From NCBI RefSeq assembly GCF_000150955.2, contig NC_011689.1, positions 372,001 through 436,000 of the forward strand: DNA of 64,000 nucleotides. Reading direction: 5' to 3'. The position numbers and the translations under genes are program-made. The notes beneath the pieces are model-generated. The model saw only the letters and a program-made list of their open reading frames with translations. It ran no database searches and was not told where the DNA came from. This DNA comes from Phaeodactylum tricornutum CCAP 1055/1. Lineage: Eukaryota; Bacillariophyta; Bacillariophyceae; Surirellales; Neidiaceae. Shown piece after piece: positions 22,001 to 31,546 of the stretch; positions within the stretch are counted from its first letter, which is position 1, and every line of letters starts with the position of its first letter.

Positions 22001-22893
22001 GTTACTGCGGCTTGGGGGTTGCTGCTCGTACCGTCACTATTTTGGCTGGTTCGCGGTAGAGGCGACATCGAATCCGCAAATTCAGATTCGAGAACTGCCG
22101 AAAGCTCATTCGATGCGTGGTGAGAAGCAAATCCTGGAGGAGCGGCTTTCTTTCCTATAGATGATCCTCCTGTACTCCACGTTTGACCAGCACTTGAACC
22201 GGAATGGGCGTTCATTAAATCAGGAATGCTATGGTTTCCTTTCGATATTACCGAAGCGTCAGTTTGGTTATCGTTTCTGCTGGCCGGGAAGTAGTAATAA
22301 TCGGAGGCTGGAAAGGACGGAGAAGCTGCCGTCTGCGATTGCGGGCTCGACGCTGGGCTCGGTGGGCCTACTATAAGTGGATTCAAACCATCCTGGTGAG
22401 CATAGGTCGAGGTGTTGGGGCCGATGGAAAGCTGCGCGAGGCTGTTCGAGAATGACGAGTCTTGTGTGTGATTCGAGGAAGGATCGAGACTGTCCGCGTA
22501 CTGCGTTCTAAGGCCAGAGAATGATCCGGAATGAAAGGCTGCGCTGGAACTATGCGACGTCCTCGAGTGGTTGTCTGCCCAAATACTGCTATTTCTAGAG
22601 TGCTGTGACGAGGAATCGTGCAGATCGTTCCAAGAAGAGTGGCTTGCTCCGAACACACCACTCCCATTCATATTCCATTGATTGGACGACAACTCGGGAT
22701 CTGCTTTCCATGAAACATGTACAGGCTGTTGTCCTGGTTCTTCTCGCTGCTGCTTCCCTAAGGAAAGCCCAGCTGCAGAGACATTTACTTCGTGCACATA
22801 CTTGGGCGACCTCGCCGACTCATCTTGACGACCTTCCTCCGTAGAAGGTAAGCTCTCGCTCCACAGCGATGGAAAGATAGATGGGTTGGTCAT
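19047..22893 (-). CDS. Large pentatricopeptide-repeat protein, two exons
   Basis: Predicted organellar RNA-binding protein, 1,256 residues. Exon 1 is 22893-21162 and exon 2 is 21085-19047; the GTGCGT...TAG intron restores MYTMA-V-DAWARSG in frame. The N-terminal 480 residues are low complexity (Ser/Asn/His/Gln), with a Gly/Lys/Arg-rich basic patch at about 340-365. About fourteen tandem repeats follow, with a consensus like PDTxTYNAVIDAWAKSGExGAAxRAEQILxxM. They are unusually alike, and carry insertions such as LHKQGNHDV between helices that make them longer than the 35-residue plant norm. The C-terminus is Asn/Lys-rich and basic. The first ATG in frame is at 22893. Mitochondrial or plastid location is inferred from the family; no clear presequence is visible. 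Confidence 0.9.
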
Positions 22894-23498
22894 ATTAGAG
22901 GATCGCACCGTGTGCGGTAGCCGCAATGGCAGCCTTTCTTCGAAAAGGCCTTGCCAAAAATGAGAGTGCTAACGCAACTAACGATGGATATGATGATACT
23001 CAGGCGCTGGATATCAATAGCTTTCGATGCCCGGGTCTACCGCCAGCCAGATCGATAGCAATCTCAACGGTATACTCTGTAGTAGACAGTTGATTCACCG
23101 GATGACACGGACAGGAGATACTAGCTCTCTTCAGAGCAACGATTGCGTTCTCCGGTCCAAAACGGTGAGAGGCTGTAATTGGAACTGGGCGGATCCGCAT
23201 TTTACAGTTAGTGCACACCGGCGAGCTTACAGTAGTAACCTTCGCGCTAAGGGAAATCTGCTTGAGGAGAGGTGCACGGAGCGATCGCGAGTCTCATTCA
23301 TTCTCCAGCGTCTCGCGGCTATAGAAGCCGCCCGTTATAGGTGTTGGTGAGGTGGTTCGCTATTTTCAGTGCCGTTTGGCAAGAATACTTAAGCAGGCGT
23401 AGGCAATAAAATATAGTAACCATAGAATAAAAGGAAGGTTTCCCATAACGAACATACATGTGATTAGGCCAAAATTTCGAACTGGATTTCCAAATTTC
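22894..23498. other. Intergenic, PPR 5' region
   Basis: About 600 bases with the presumed PPR promoter. Open frames on both strands here are short and lack features. No RNA gene recognised. Confidence 0.4.
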
Positions 23499-23938
23499 CT
23501 AATTGCCCTCTTTTTCTTCGGCAAGCAAAACTCGAATAGCTAGGACAGACGCAATAAGTTCGAAAGTGATGTTGCACTCCGATCCCCAGCCCTCACCCCG
23601 TCTGCGTGCGTATATCTCTCGATAACCACGGGACAATCCTTCTTTTATAAGCCACTGCACAAAATCGCTCATGAGCCCCCAAGGTGCTTTTTCAGTCTGG
23701 ACAATCAAAAGTTGAATTTGCATTGTAAATTTTGAAGCAACCAAATACCTCGGTTGCTCCCAGTCACATCAGAATCGAGCAGCAGGAAATCCAAAACAAC
23801 CAACATGACCGTAACAAGGACACTGTCAAAGCGAGGAAAACCGAAGTTCTGCCTTTCACTGTCCGCAAGCTTAAGCAAAAACTCCTCCTGATAGCGTCTT
23901 AGAAGCAGCTCAATACTACTACATCGACACTTTAGCAC
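23499..23938 (-). CDS. Possible small two-exon protein, unrecognised
   Basis: Two open frames on the minus strand read as coding: 23938 down to about 23750 (MLKCRCSSIELLLRRYQEEF..., then a hydrophobic VTVMLVVLDFLLL) and about 23690 down to 23499 (PWGLMSDFVQWLIKEGLSRG...). A GTATTT donor after GSNRG and an AAAAAG acceptor near 23684 would join them in phase into roughly 125 residues. That acceptor is weak, and the start lies only 48 bases from the WDR5 ATG on the other strand. Unknown family. Confidence 0.35.
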
Positions 23939-23985
23939 AACTACTGAACAGCACTCGGTAGAAGAGTCGTTCGCTGGGAGCTACA

Positions 23986-25125
23986 ATGACGGGTGACGAA
24001 GCGTCTTCACCTACTCTTACCGCGACGCCTTCGAAAAAGCGGGCTTTCGTTTCTGCTCCTCCTGATAGAGGCGGCTACCATAACTTGAGTCTGTATGGTG
24101 AACACAAACGCGCTGTTTCTTCCGTCAAGTTTGCTCCGGATCGCTTATGCAAGAGCTCTCATGCCTTGTGTGCTTCCGCGAGCGCGGATGGTTCCGTAAG
24201 GCTGTGGGATCTGTCGCAGGATATGTACGAAAGCCTCCCAACGATGACAACTTCGACGACTGTCGTGGGGGATGCGCCGCTCGCATCCGCTACTAAACAG
24301 CTGCAACCGGTAGTCACTTGCCTCGGGCATTCGCGAGGCATCAACGAAGTGTGTTGGAATCCCACATCCCCTCTACTCGCGACCGCTAGCGACGACAAAA
24401 CCATTCGCGTGTGGGACGCTGTCACGGGTGACGCGCTCGTGGAATTTCGTGGCCACGACAATTTTGTCTTTTGTGTCGATCAGAAGCAATCCATGTTGGT
24501 GTCCGGTTCATTCGACGAAACGGTCAAACTCTGGGACGTTCGTTCGGGTGAGTGTGTAAGTACACTGCCCGCGCACTCGGACCCAGTCACGGCCGTTTCC
24601 TTCAATCGGGACGGAACCTGTGTCTGCAGCGCCTCGCACGATGGCTTGATCCGTATATGGGACGTGGCGACGGGTGAATGCCTGAAAACAATTTACGCTG
24701 CTAAAAATCCGCCTGTTTCGCACATCACCTACAGCCCCAACGGTAAATACGTATTGGCGGGAACGCTGGATTCAATGCTACGTTTGTGGCCGGTGAACCG
24801 GATTGGCAGCAGCAAATGCGCCAAAACATACCAAAGTGAGCTGCATCACGTTAACAACAAGTACTCGGTTGTGTCAACGTTCACGTACGATGGGAATATT
24901 GTGACGGGAAGCGAAACGGGCAAGATTTGTTTGTATGATTTGCAATCTCGACAAATTCAGCAAGTGCTGGAATGTCACGAAGGACCTGTCTTGGCAGTGG
25001 CCGCCCACGACAAGTTGCCTCTGCTGGCTTCGGGCGGCATGACGGCCGACCGGCGGGTCGAATTTTGGGCTAAACCGCCGCAAGGGATGGATGGGCAACC
25101 CGCAATCAAGAGAGCGAGAGACTAA
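23986..25125 (+). CDS. WDR5: WD40 protein, WDR5/Swd3 type (COMPASS subunit)
   Basis: Seven-bladed beta-propeller, 379 residues, single exon. It serves as the core scaffold of SET1/MLL (COMPASS) histone H3K4 methyltransferases in the nucleus. After a 35-residue polar N-terminus the WD repeats follow one another, with GH...WD dipeptides in TASDDKTIRVWD, SGSFDETVKLWD and SASHDGLIRIWD. The stretches HSDPVTAVSFNRDGT and NPPVSHITYSPNGKYVLAGT are close to the WDR5 sequence rather than to generic WD40 proteins. The last blade is more divergent (GGMTADRRVEFW). Orthology is likely but inferred from memory of the family. Confidence 0.85.
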   Translation: MTGDEASSPTLTATPSKKRAFVSAPPDRGGYHNLSLYGEHKRAVSSVKFAPDRLCKSSHALCASASADGSVRLWDLSQDMYESLPTMTTSTTVVGDAPLASATKQLQPVVTCLGHSRGINEVCWNPTSPLLATASDDKTIRVWDAVTGDALVEFRGHDNFVFCVDQKQSMLVSGSFDETVKLWDVRSGECVSTLPAHSDPVTAVSFNRDGTCVCSASHDGLIRIWDVATGECLKTIYAAKNPPVSHITYSPNGKYVLAGTLDSMLRLWPVNRIGSSKCAKTYQSELHHVNNKYSVVSTFTYDGNIVTGSETGKICLYDLQSRQIQQVLECHEGPVLAVAAHDKLPLLASGGMTADRRVEFWAKPPQGMDGQPAIKRARD

Positions 25126-25444
25126 GTTTCAGCTGTATTCTATAGAGCTGTCTCACTGTATACACTGCGGAATGGAATGATGATTTCGTGGCCAACTGTA
25201 AAGTCCGTCCATAAGTTGGGGGAGTTGTTTGTTTTCTTTTTTTGATTTTCATGCACTAAGGATAAGGGTGATGTTGAAGTACCCCAGCACGACGATCTTT
25301 CCACGTATGTGCATGGTCGCTATACGGGTAGCTTGCAAAAAAAAGGATTCTCCGCACCCTCTCTAGGAATCGTTCCGTAGCATATTCTATCGGCTTTCGT
25401 AGAGATCACGCCGGCAATCTGTTGTACAACACCGTGCCCTCATT
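25126..25444. other. Intergenic, WDR5 3' side to plastid protein 5' side
   Basis: A 319-base spacer between two genes read in the same direction. T-rich tracts at about 25228-25250 may mark WDR5 3' processing, and GC-poor leader sequence precedes the ATG. Nothing coding. Confidence 0.4.
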
Positions 25445-25990
25445 ATGATGAAAACCTTGCTTATATTGTTCTTTGTTTTCGGTCTGGCGCAAGCCTTTAC
25501 GACTCCCCAGCCTCAGAGATCATCAGTCCCGACGGCGACGGGATCGTTATCCCAGTCGGCACGATTCATGGCTCCAAAGTTCGACGGCGAAAAGTGGGTA
25601 GCCACCAAAGCAGAGGAAGGTCCCGAAGCAGGCTACGATGCTACACGTACCTTGCTTATGCACGGCCCCAAACCGTGGTTTCAACGCGTTTTTCAATCGG
25701 AAGACTACGAGCAAGCCGTCTTGAAATTCATGGCCGGTGACAAGTGCAGTCGGGATGAGGCTCAGGGCAATATGGATGCGTACTTGCGGAATCCGCAAGA
25801 CTGGGCCTTTGCGCGGATGGAAATGGATCGAACAGGGAAAAAGATTGACTACTCCAAGGTGGACAAGAAATCGTTGGTTCTTACCTTTGTCTGGTCAGGT
25901 ATAGTTGCCGTTGTGGGCGGTCGAGTGGCCTACGCTATCTCCACTGGAACTGATTTCTGGGCATTTGGACCCTTTACTGGTAGCTATTAA
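25445..25990 (+). CDS. Small plastid-targeted membrane protein, hypothetical
   Basis: A 181-residue protein with a clear bipartite plastid presequence. The signal peptide MMKTLLILFFVFGLAQA is cut before Phe (AQA-FTTPQ, the diatom ASAFAP-type motif), and a Ser/Thr/Arg-rich transit part follows. The mature part is soluble (PKFDGEKWVATKAEEGPE..., DAYLRNPQDWAFARMEMDR) and ends in one membrane helix at about 148-167 (LVLTFVWSGIVAVVGGRVAYAI). I do not recognise the mature domain. It is probably a thylakoid or envelope protein of stramenopiles. Confidence 0.8.
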   Translation: MMKTLLILFFVFGLAQAFTTPQPQRSSVPTATGSLSQSARFMAPKFDGEKWVATKAEEGPEAGYDATRTLLMHGPKPWFQRVFQSEDYEQAVLKFMAGDKCSRDEAQGNMDAYLRNPQDWAFARMEMDRTGKKIDYSKVDKKSLVLTFVWSGIVAVVGGRVAYAISTGTDFWAFGPFTGSY

Positions 25991-26218
25991 CTGTATACCG
26001 CATGTTGTTTACAAAAGAGGTTGTAGGTATGTTGGTGTTAGGTGTGCCGCACTGTGTATCATGAGTCACCCGTGGCTCAAGACTTCACGTGTTGTATCCG
26101 ATCTTTCGTAGGCGGTTCGTTTTTGTAGCCTTATGGCCTTCACTCGAAACAAAGTTTAAAGTACAGAGCCATTGTCTATCAAGAGAAAGTTTTACATATT
26201 TTATGAGATAAGAGTATT

Positions 26219-27875
26219 TTATTCATCGTCCATATCCGAGCGCTTCACGAAGCGACCTTTGATGCGAGGCCGCGAATCGGCCAGCTTTTTGCGACAATCG
26301 TATTTGATCCGCTTGCGCCAAATGCGTTTAATCCGTTTCGCGTGAAAGCGAGCGATACGCGCGCGGCGTGCGTCCGGCAAGTAGATTCCAATCCGGCCAT
26401 CTTTGTTGAGCAGTTCCAACGAAAAAGTAGCCGACCCGCCCGGAGTCGTCACGGTAGTACTTGCAGGATTCTGCATGGTGGTACCTGCATAATTCGTCAT
26501 CGCCAGGGACTGCATCGAAGACTGGACTTCTGGAAGTGGTACTGTGGTATTGGATGCAAGTAACGGAGGAGGAAGAACCAGCGTTTCTCGCGACACAGAA
26601 ACTGTTTTTGGCATCACTAGAGTTGGCTTCAGTGCCTCTGCAGTTGCCCGATTTCGCTCCAGCGCAGTCTGCTCGTGAATACCACCTTCCTGAAAACTGG
26701 AGGGATCAAAAATAATCGAGTCACCACGAAGACGCCCACTCATTGAGTCAATACCTCCTCCGGGATGCGACATTACTGACTGTTCCAAAGGTGGAAGCGG
26801 CTCGTCGGCATTGATTCCAAACGCAAAGCATTCAAACGAAAACGCACGATCGCGACGTCCTCCTACAAGAGGAAGATCCCCAGTTTCGGCTACTGAGTTA
26901 TCATCAGGAAAATCTAGACCAACCGCTGAAACAAGAGGATTTCGTCGGTCGATAGTGTTAAACACAGATCAAGAAAAAGCATGACATTTTCAAAAAAATA
27001 AACTTACAGTCCATGTCAATGGAGAATCCTCGAAGGCGCGTAGTCCCTACCATGTCATTGAAATTGACCTTACGTTTATCCCCGTCAAAGTCAACTTTTT
27101 CGTCAAACGCTACTGCTGGTAAAGGACATGGCACTGTAACTGATTTAAAGCTTTGTTCAGGTTCACATTTGATTGTCTTTGTTGGAAAGCTAGGGGTTAG
27201 AGTCGAAGGGAGAGGCTTAGAGAGAGGATTAGGTACAGAACTCGATGAAGGCAAAATGGGTGTAGACATCGGCTTTGGAGGCTTCAGTGGACGTCGATTG
27301 TTTTTTCGAGCGACGTGTGGTGGATCTTTTACTCGCAACTGTGTGATCACCGGCTGAGTCTGTACTTTTTTATGGGTTTCTATTGGTGCAGTGGCGGGGG
27401 GTAATGGGATTGCCGCAGCGGAAGCAATCTCAGCTGTCGTTTCGCCAAATATATCGCACTCTTGCGTGGCTGCCCTATCCTTCTGACGAGCAAGCCCTCC
27501 ATCTTTGGTCATCTGATTGTGCTCCAGACGTTTCAAATCTTCCCCCGATTGACGCCTTCGTTTGCGCAGTCCGTATTTGCGATTGTCAGCCGACCCATCG
27601 GACTTTTGCGACAAATCGCTTGACGACTGATGGGAATCAACCACACTGTTCACTAAAGCAACCGTGAAAATGGTACGCTCAACCACCGTGTCGCCGTCGC
27701 CGTCTCCCTCTTCTTCCGAAGTGACCTCTTCGTCATCCAACATCTGGTTCTCTTCTTTAATGAGGGCTGCCTCTTCAAGCTGCTCCGACTGAACACGAGT
27801 CGCCGAACGCAAAGAGCGCTTCAACGTTGAAGCCGTGGGACTCATCAAAACAGTGGATCCATTTCCGTTGGTCAT
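26219..27875 (-). CDS. CCT-domain transcriptional regulator, two exons
   Basis: Nuclear regulator of 524 residues. Exons are 27875-27008 and 26925-26219; the GTAAGT...TTTCAG intron joins IDMD-S-VGLDF in phase. The only recognised domain is the C-terminal CCT motif (about 470-520), with RIGIYLPDARRARIARFHAK then RIKRIWRKRIKYDCRKKLAD, basic and helical as in CONSTANS, TOC1 and their relatives. The N-terminal half is acidic, then Pro/Lys-rich, without a B-box or response-regulator domain. In plants CCT proteins act in circadian and flowering control through NF-Y-like DNA binding; in diatoms the role is unknown. The first ATG gives MTNGNGSTVLMSP. Confidence 0.85.
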
Positions 27876-29062
27876 TGCAAAAGGTCGAGTTGGGTTTTAT
27901 TTGTTTCTAATGTAAGGAAAAGAGGAAGAAAGTTCGTTAGTGTTCCTAGTAAACGGTAGATACCATACGAGCTCGGGACTGAATAAAATATTTGCATATG
28001 GGATTCTGTGGCTAATTCAAATCCCAAGGACAGTCAGTCACGGAGAAGCAAGAAAAAGCAGAGCTCGAAACACGTGGAGGAAGAGCGAACTTTCCGATCG
28101 AAGAAAGACGCGTATTTCGCCTCCTGTTTTCAACAATGGCAAGGGTTTCCGATTGACAACCCGAGAGAGAATCCGAAAATTCTTTTGCATCTATCGGTCG
28201 CCAATTAAACCCAGGATGATCAACGATGCAAACTAGAAGGTGGAAATTTGGGAAGCGTGCTTCGCGAAGCCGATCGTTCTCTTTATCCTTTTCACACAAT
28301 GAAAGCTGTACTTTCGCGGAGCAAAATCGTGTACCACGACTTATTTCATGACTCCGTGACCTTAGCAAATTTTCAACAAGGATTCTTATGAAAACGGGCC
28401 GCCGAGTGGCATGAACACATTTTTCAGCGATCAGCCGATTTCCACAGTAGATGCACAAATATGCATTCGACATCACGCAATTTGTCTCGGAAAAACTTCC
28501 GATAAAAGTCAGATTTCGTGGGCATATTGAAATAGACGGCACAGCTTTCCCCCTTTCATCCCAACAATGATTGCTGTGATTCCGTTGGAACCTTCTCGTG
28601 TTCACAGACAACATGGTTACCTACTTTTGGGGTTTGACGATCGATTTTCCTCGATAGAATGATGTGTTGCTTGAAAAAGAACATGAGACAGCTTGGAAGT
28701 ATATCATGTCGGTGGTGGTGACAACTAGTTCGAAATAGCTAAACAGCCACGTAGACTTTCATTTCGAAATCTATCCCTTTGATAGCTAATTTCCTCATAC
28801 GACATTAATTCGATACCCAATCATAGGCTTTGAGCTGGAAAGGAATTGTCCGAATTGTCGTTTAGTAAGGAGGTAGCGAGGTAAACCTTCAACCCTAATG
28901 AACATTTTTGATCTATTTCGAGCCATCGAAAGGCAATAGAAAAGTACTCTTTCCCATTGACGCCTGTGCAAACTGTTCCTTTATTCATTTAGAAGCTTCA
29001 ATTTGGTAGCGCTGTACTCCAAAACGTATTGCTGCGTGTAAGTGGAGTCAAGAATTGTTAAC
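27876..29062. other. Intergenic between CCT protein and IMP3
   Basis: About 1.2 kb between divergent starts, so both promoters lie here. A 200-codon frame at 28012-28614 (-) has scattered Cys/His and no family resemblance; I treat it as chance. No RNA gene or repeat was recognised. Confidence 0.4.
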
Positions 29063-29608
29063 ATGAGACAATTGAAGCATCACGAGAAGAAGCTTCTGCG
29101 GAAGGTCGACTTGTATTCATGGAAGGGCGAAGACAATCTGCGGGTGGCGAAGGTAATGCGACGGTATCACATTCAGAACCGTGAGGATTACACTAGCTAC
29201 AGTCGAATAGTGGGAATGATCACCAAACTATCGGCCAAACTCAAGACTCTCCCAGCCGATAATTCGTTTCGCATTGCCATGACCGATCAGCTGCTAGCGA
29301 AACTAAACGACATGGGTGTGATAACGACAACAAAGTCGTTGCAGAAGGCGGAAGAAGTGACGGTCTCGGCAATTTGCCGGCGACGACTTCCCGTGATCAT
29401 GGTGCGTTTAAAAATGGCGGAATCGATCAAGAACGCGGTAACATGGGTGGAACAGGGTCAGGTCCGCGTGGGACCCAATGTAGTGACCGATCCATCCTTC
29501 TTGGTGTCCAAATCCATGGAAGATTATGTGACTTGGGTCGATCAGTCCAAGATTCGACGGACGGTCCAAAAGTACAACGACAAGCTGGATGATTTCGACT
29601 TGTTGTAG
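29063..29608 (+). CDS. IMP3: U3 snoRNP protein IMP3
   Basis: Component of the small-subunit processome that helps U3 snoRNA pair with pre-rRNA in the nucleolus. The protein has 181 residues, a normal length. The start MRQLKHHEKKLLRKVDLYSW is the conserved N-terminus of IMP3. An S9/S4-like body follows (VMRRYHIQNREDYTSYSRI), with an S4 RNA-binding domain at about 108-165 (ICRRRLPVIMVRLKM, then VEQGQVRVGPNVVTDPSFLV). The ATG at 29063 is chosen because the protein then begins exactly like its orthologues. Confidence 0.95.
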   Translation: MRQLKHHEKKLLRKVDLYSWKGEDNLRVAKVMRRYHIQNREDYTSYSRIVGMITKLSAKLKTLPADNSFRIAMTDQLLAKLNDMGVITTTKSLQKAEEVTVSAICRRRLPVIMVRLKMAESIKNAVTWVEQGQVRVGPNVVTDPSFLVSKSMEDYVTWVDQSKIRRTVQKYNDKLDDFDLL

Positions 29609-29876
29609 AGTACTTGCCTGTCTCGTCAAAATTGAAAATTGTATTTTAAAGGACTGTGTAATAGAGAGAAATGTATCGTATTCAATAGCCGGTTTGTGGG
29701 TGGTCTACATTTAGTCGGATTTTTAAACTTCAATGTCACCAATGAATGCCAAAGGCCCGGTTTACAAGTAACTTTAACATACCGTACAGGAAAGACTTCC
29801 CAGTATTAACACGATTATCAAGCCAGAGAAGATAACACATAGGAATGCTACAATTTTCAAACTACGAAAACAAAAA

Positions 29877-29963
29877 CGTGCGCAAGGTGGAATCGAACCA
29901 CTGGGCCGTCAAGCCCCAACAGGTTTGAAGCCTGTTCTCAGCACCAGCCAAGATCATGCACAC
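29877..29963 (-). tRNA. tRNA-Sec: Selenocysteine tRNA, anticodon UCA
   Basis: Reads 87 nt on the minus strand from 29963, including the discriminator base. Every hallmark of eukaryotic tRNA-Sec is visible. The acceptor stem is 9 bp (GTGTGCATG with CTTGCGCAC, one wobble and one mismatch). The D stem is 6 bp with a four-base loop (CTTGGC-TGGT-GCTGAG). The anticodon stem is 6 bp around CTTCAAA (anticodon TCA at plus 29926-29928). A long variable arm of about 16 nt follows, then a 4-bp T stem with loop TTCGATT. There is no intron. A five-T run just downstream on the minus strand suits Pol III termination. The cell therefore should decode UGA as selenocysteine. Confidence 0.93.
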
Positions 29964-30111
29964 TTTGTGCGTGTTTCCGGATTGGCGCGACAATAACAAA
30001 GGCATTTAAGTGTAACCTCGACTGTGCCGGGGCAACAGTGTCAACAGTCTCAACTGGTATGTATAGTCTATCGTTACAAAGAGCGTCACAACCATGCGGT
30101 TGGCTGTCCAA

Positions 30112-30993
30112 TTAGGCGCGTCCCAAAGAGGCCAACTTCTTGGCTTCTTCAATGGCCACGGCCTTGGCACGCTTGTCGAGTTTGGCTTGAGTCTTGAGAC
30201 CCATTTTACCACCTCCCCACTTGCGGAGCAGTTCCGGATTGTCGTTGTACTTTTCGGTACCGAGGGACTTGAGCAGTTCGAGCTGTTTTTCGTCCGCTTT
30301 GTCGACACCAGTCAAAGCCACCGCGGCAGCCGTCTTCATGTGCACCAAGGCTCCGAGACGAGCCTTGTCCTTGACAATCATAAAGGGGACTCCCATTTTG
30401 CGGCAGAGGGCAGGCAACCACATGACAAGCTCGAGGGGATCAACGTCGTTGGCGATCAACACAAGCTGGGCTTTCTTTTCTTCCACCAACGTGGTAATAT
30501 GCTTGAGTCCGTACTTGACTTGATGCGGGGCCTTGCTACCGGCATCTTTTCCACCAGCAGCAGCGGCTTCCTTGATACGCTGTTTCTTGGCGGCGGGAGT
30601 TTCCGGGCGGTACTTGTTGAGCAGCGTAAAGACGGTCATGGCTTCGTTCTTGCCAATCACCTTGGTGAACTGGTTGACGGCCGGAGGGACCTTGAGTCGC
30701 TGGTAGAGAACCGCACGCTGACGCTGAATGCGGACGTAACGAGGCCATCGCACGAAACGCGAAAGATCGCGACCGGCGGGGCGAATATCGTTACCGATGC
30801 CAAAGTTGCGCGGACGGGAGGGAAAGAGCGGGTCGGCCACCGCCTTTTTCGGCTTGGCGTCGCCCTTTTTGGTTCCTTTCTTGGGTGCCTGGTGATTGAT
30901 CGATGCACAAAAGGAGCAAACACGACAAGTAAGATTCTGTGGTCAAGAGACTGTACGGAATGTCATTCGAAACCAAGCCGGCTTACGTACCAT
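30112..30993 (-). CDS. RPL7A: Ribosomal protein eL8 (L7a), two exons
   Basis: Large-subunit cytosolic ribosomal protein, 259 residues. Exon 1 is only the ATG (30993-30991), followed directly by the GTACGT donor; exon 2 is 30888-30112 and starts APKKGTKKGDAKPKK. The 102-base intron gives MAPKKGTKKGDAKPKKAVAD, the usual start of eL8. Family segments visible include LFPSRPRNFGIGNDIRP, then RWPRYVRIQRQRAVLYQRL and KVPPAVNQF. The L7Ae RNA-binding fold (about 125-215) has HITTLVEEKKAQLVLIANDV and the K-turn-binding region LPALCRKMGVPFMIVKDKARLG. The tail is basic and Ala/Lys-rich. Confidence 0.95.
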
Positions 30994-31546
30994 GGTTAAC
31001 GCTGGAATAACTTTGTTTGCTTTTTTGTTGATTTGTCAAACAGCAAAAAGTTATGTCGTCTCGTGTAGTGGGGGCCAAAACACACACTCGTGGATTCCGT
31101 ACTAGCCGTACAAAGTAGAATCGTAGTACGGTATTCGGTTAGCGAATGATTTGAGTAAAGCGGTAAGAGTGTTCTCACCCGGAGAAAGATCTTGTCGGAT
31201 AGTAGAAATTTCAAATTAGGTGGTTGCACTCCGAAAATGAAAGGCAGTGTTTTTCTCTGGCCGTCCGCCGGACAGCGTGCGACACATCAGCAGCACCAAG
31301 GAACGTGTCGGCGCAGTAATGTGAGATGTTTGCTTGTCGCCCATGGTCCCCAACGACACTACGAACTGTACAAACGCATAGTTTGACTAGCCTTTCCAAC
31401 GTCTCCTTGTAGATAGTTCCGCAACCAACAAGAGACGCGAGTACTGTTCTTGTTTGGACCGGACCCGTGTTGTGATCGCTTGTCTAATCGGAATCCATCC
31501 GTGCCTTCTCCCATTGCTTACCACTACCACCGTTCGTTCGTTCGTG
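30994..31546. promoter_or_regulatory. Divergent promoter region of eL8 and mitochondrial EF-Tu
   Basis: About 550 bases between the divergent starts of two translation genes. The EF-Tu side contains TTCGTTCG repeats at about 31532-31545, immediately before its ATG. No unambiguous core element. Confidence 0.45.

Noticed and set aside
28012-28614. A 200-codon minus-strand frame with several Cys and His
   Set aside because: No spacing of a known zinc-binding domain, mixed composition and no neighbouring exon support. Best seen as chance in the CCT/IMP3 spacer.
30094-30999. A 301-codon plus-strand frame
   Set aside because: It is the antisense shadow of ribosomal protein eL8.
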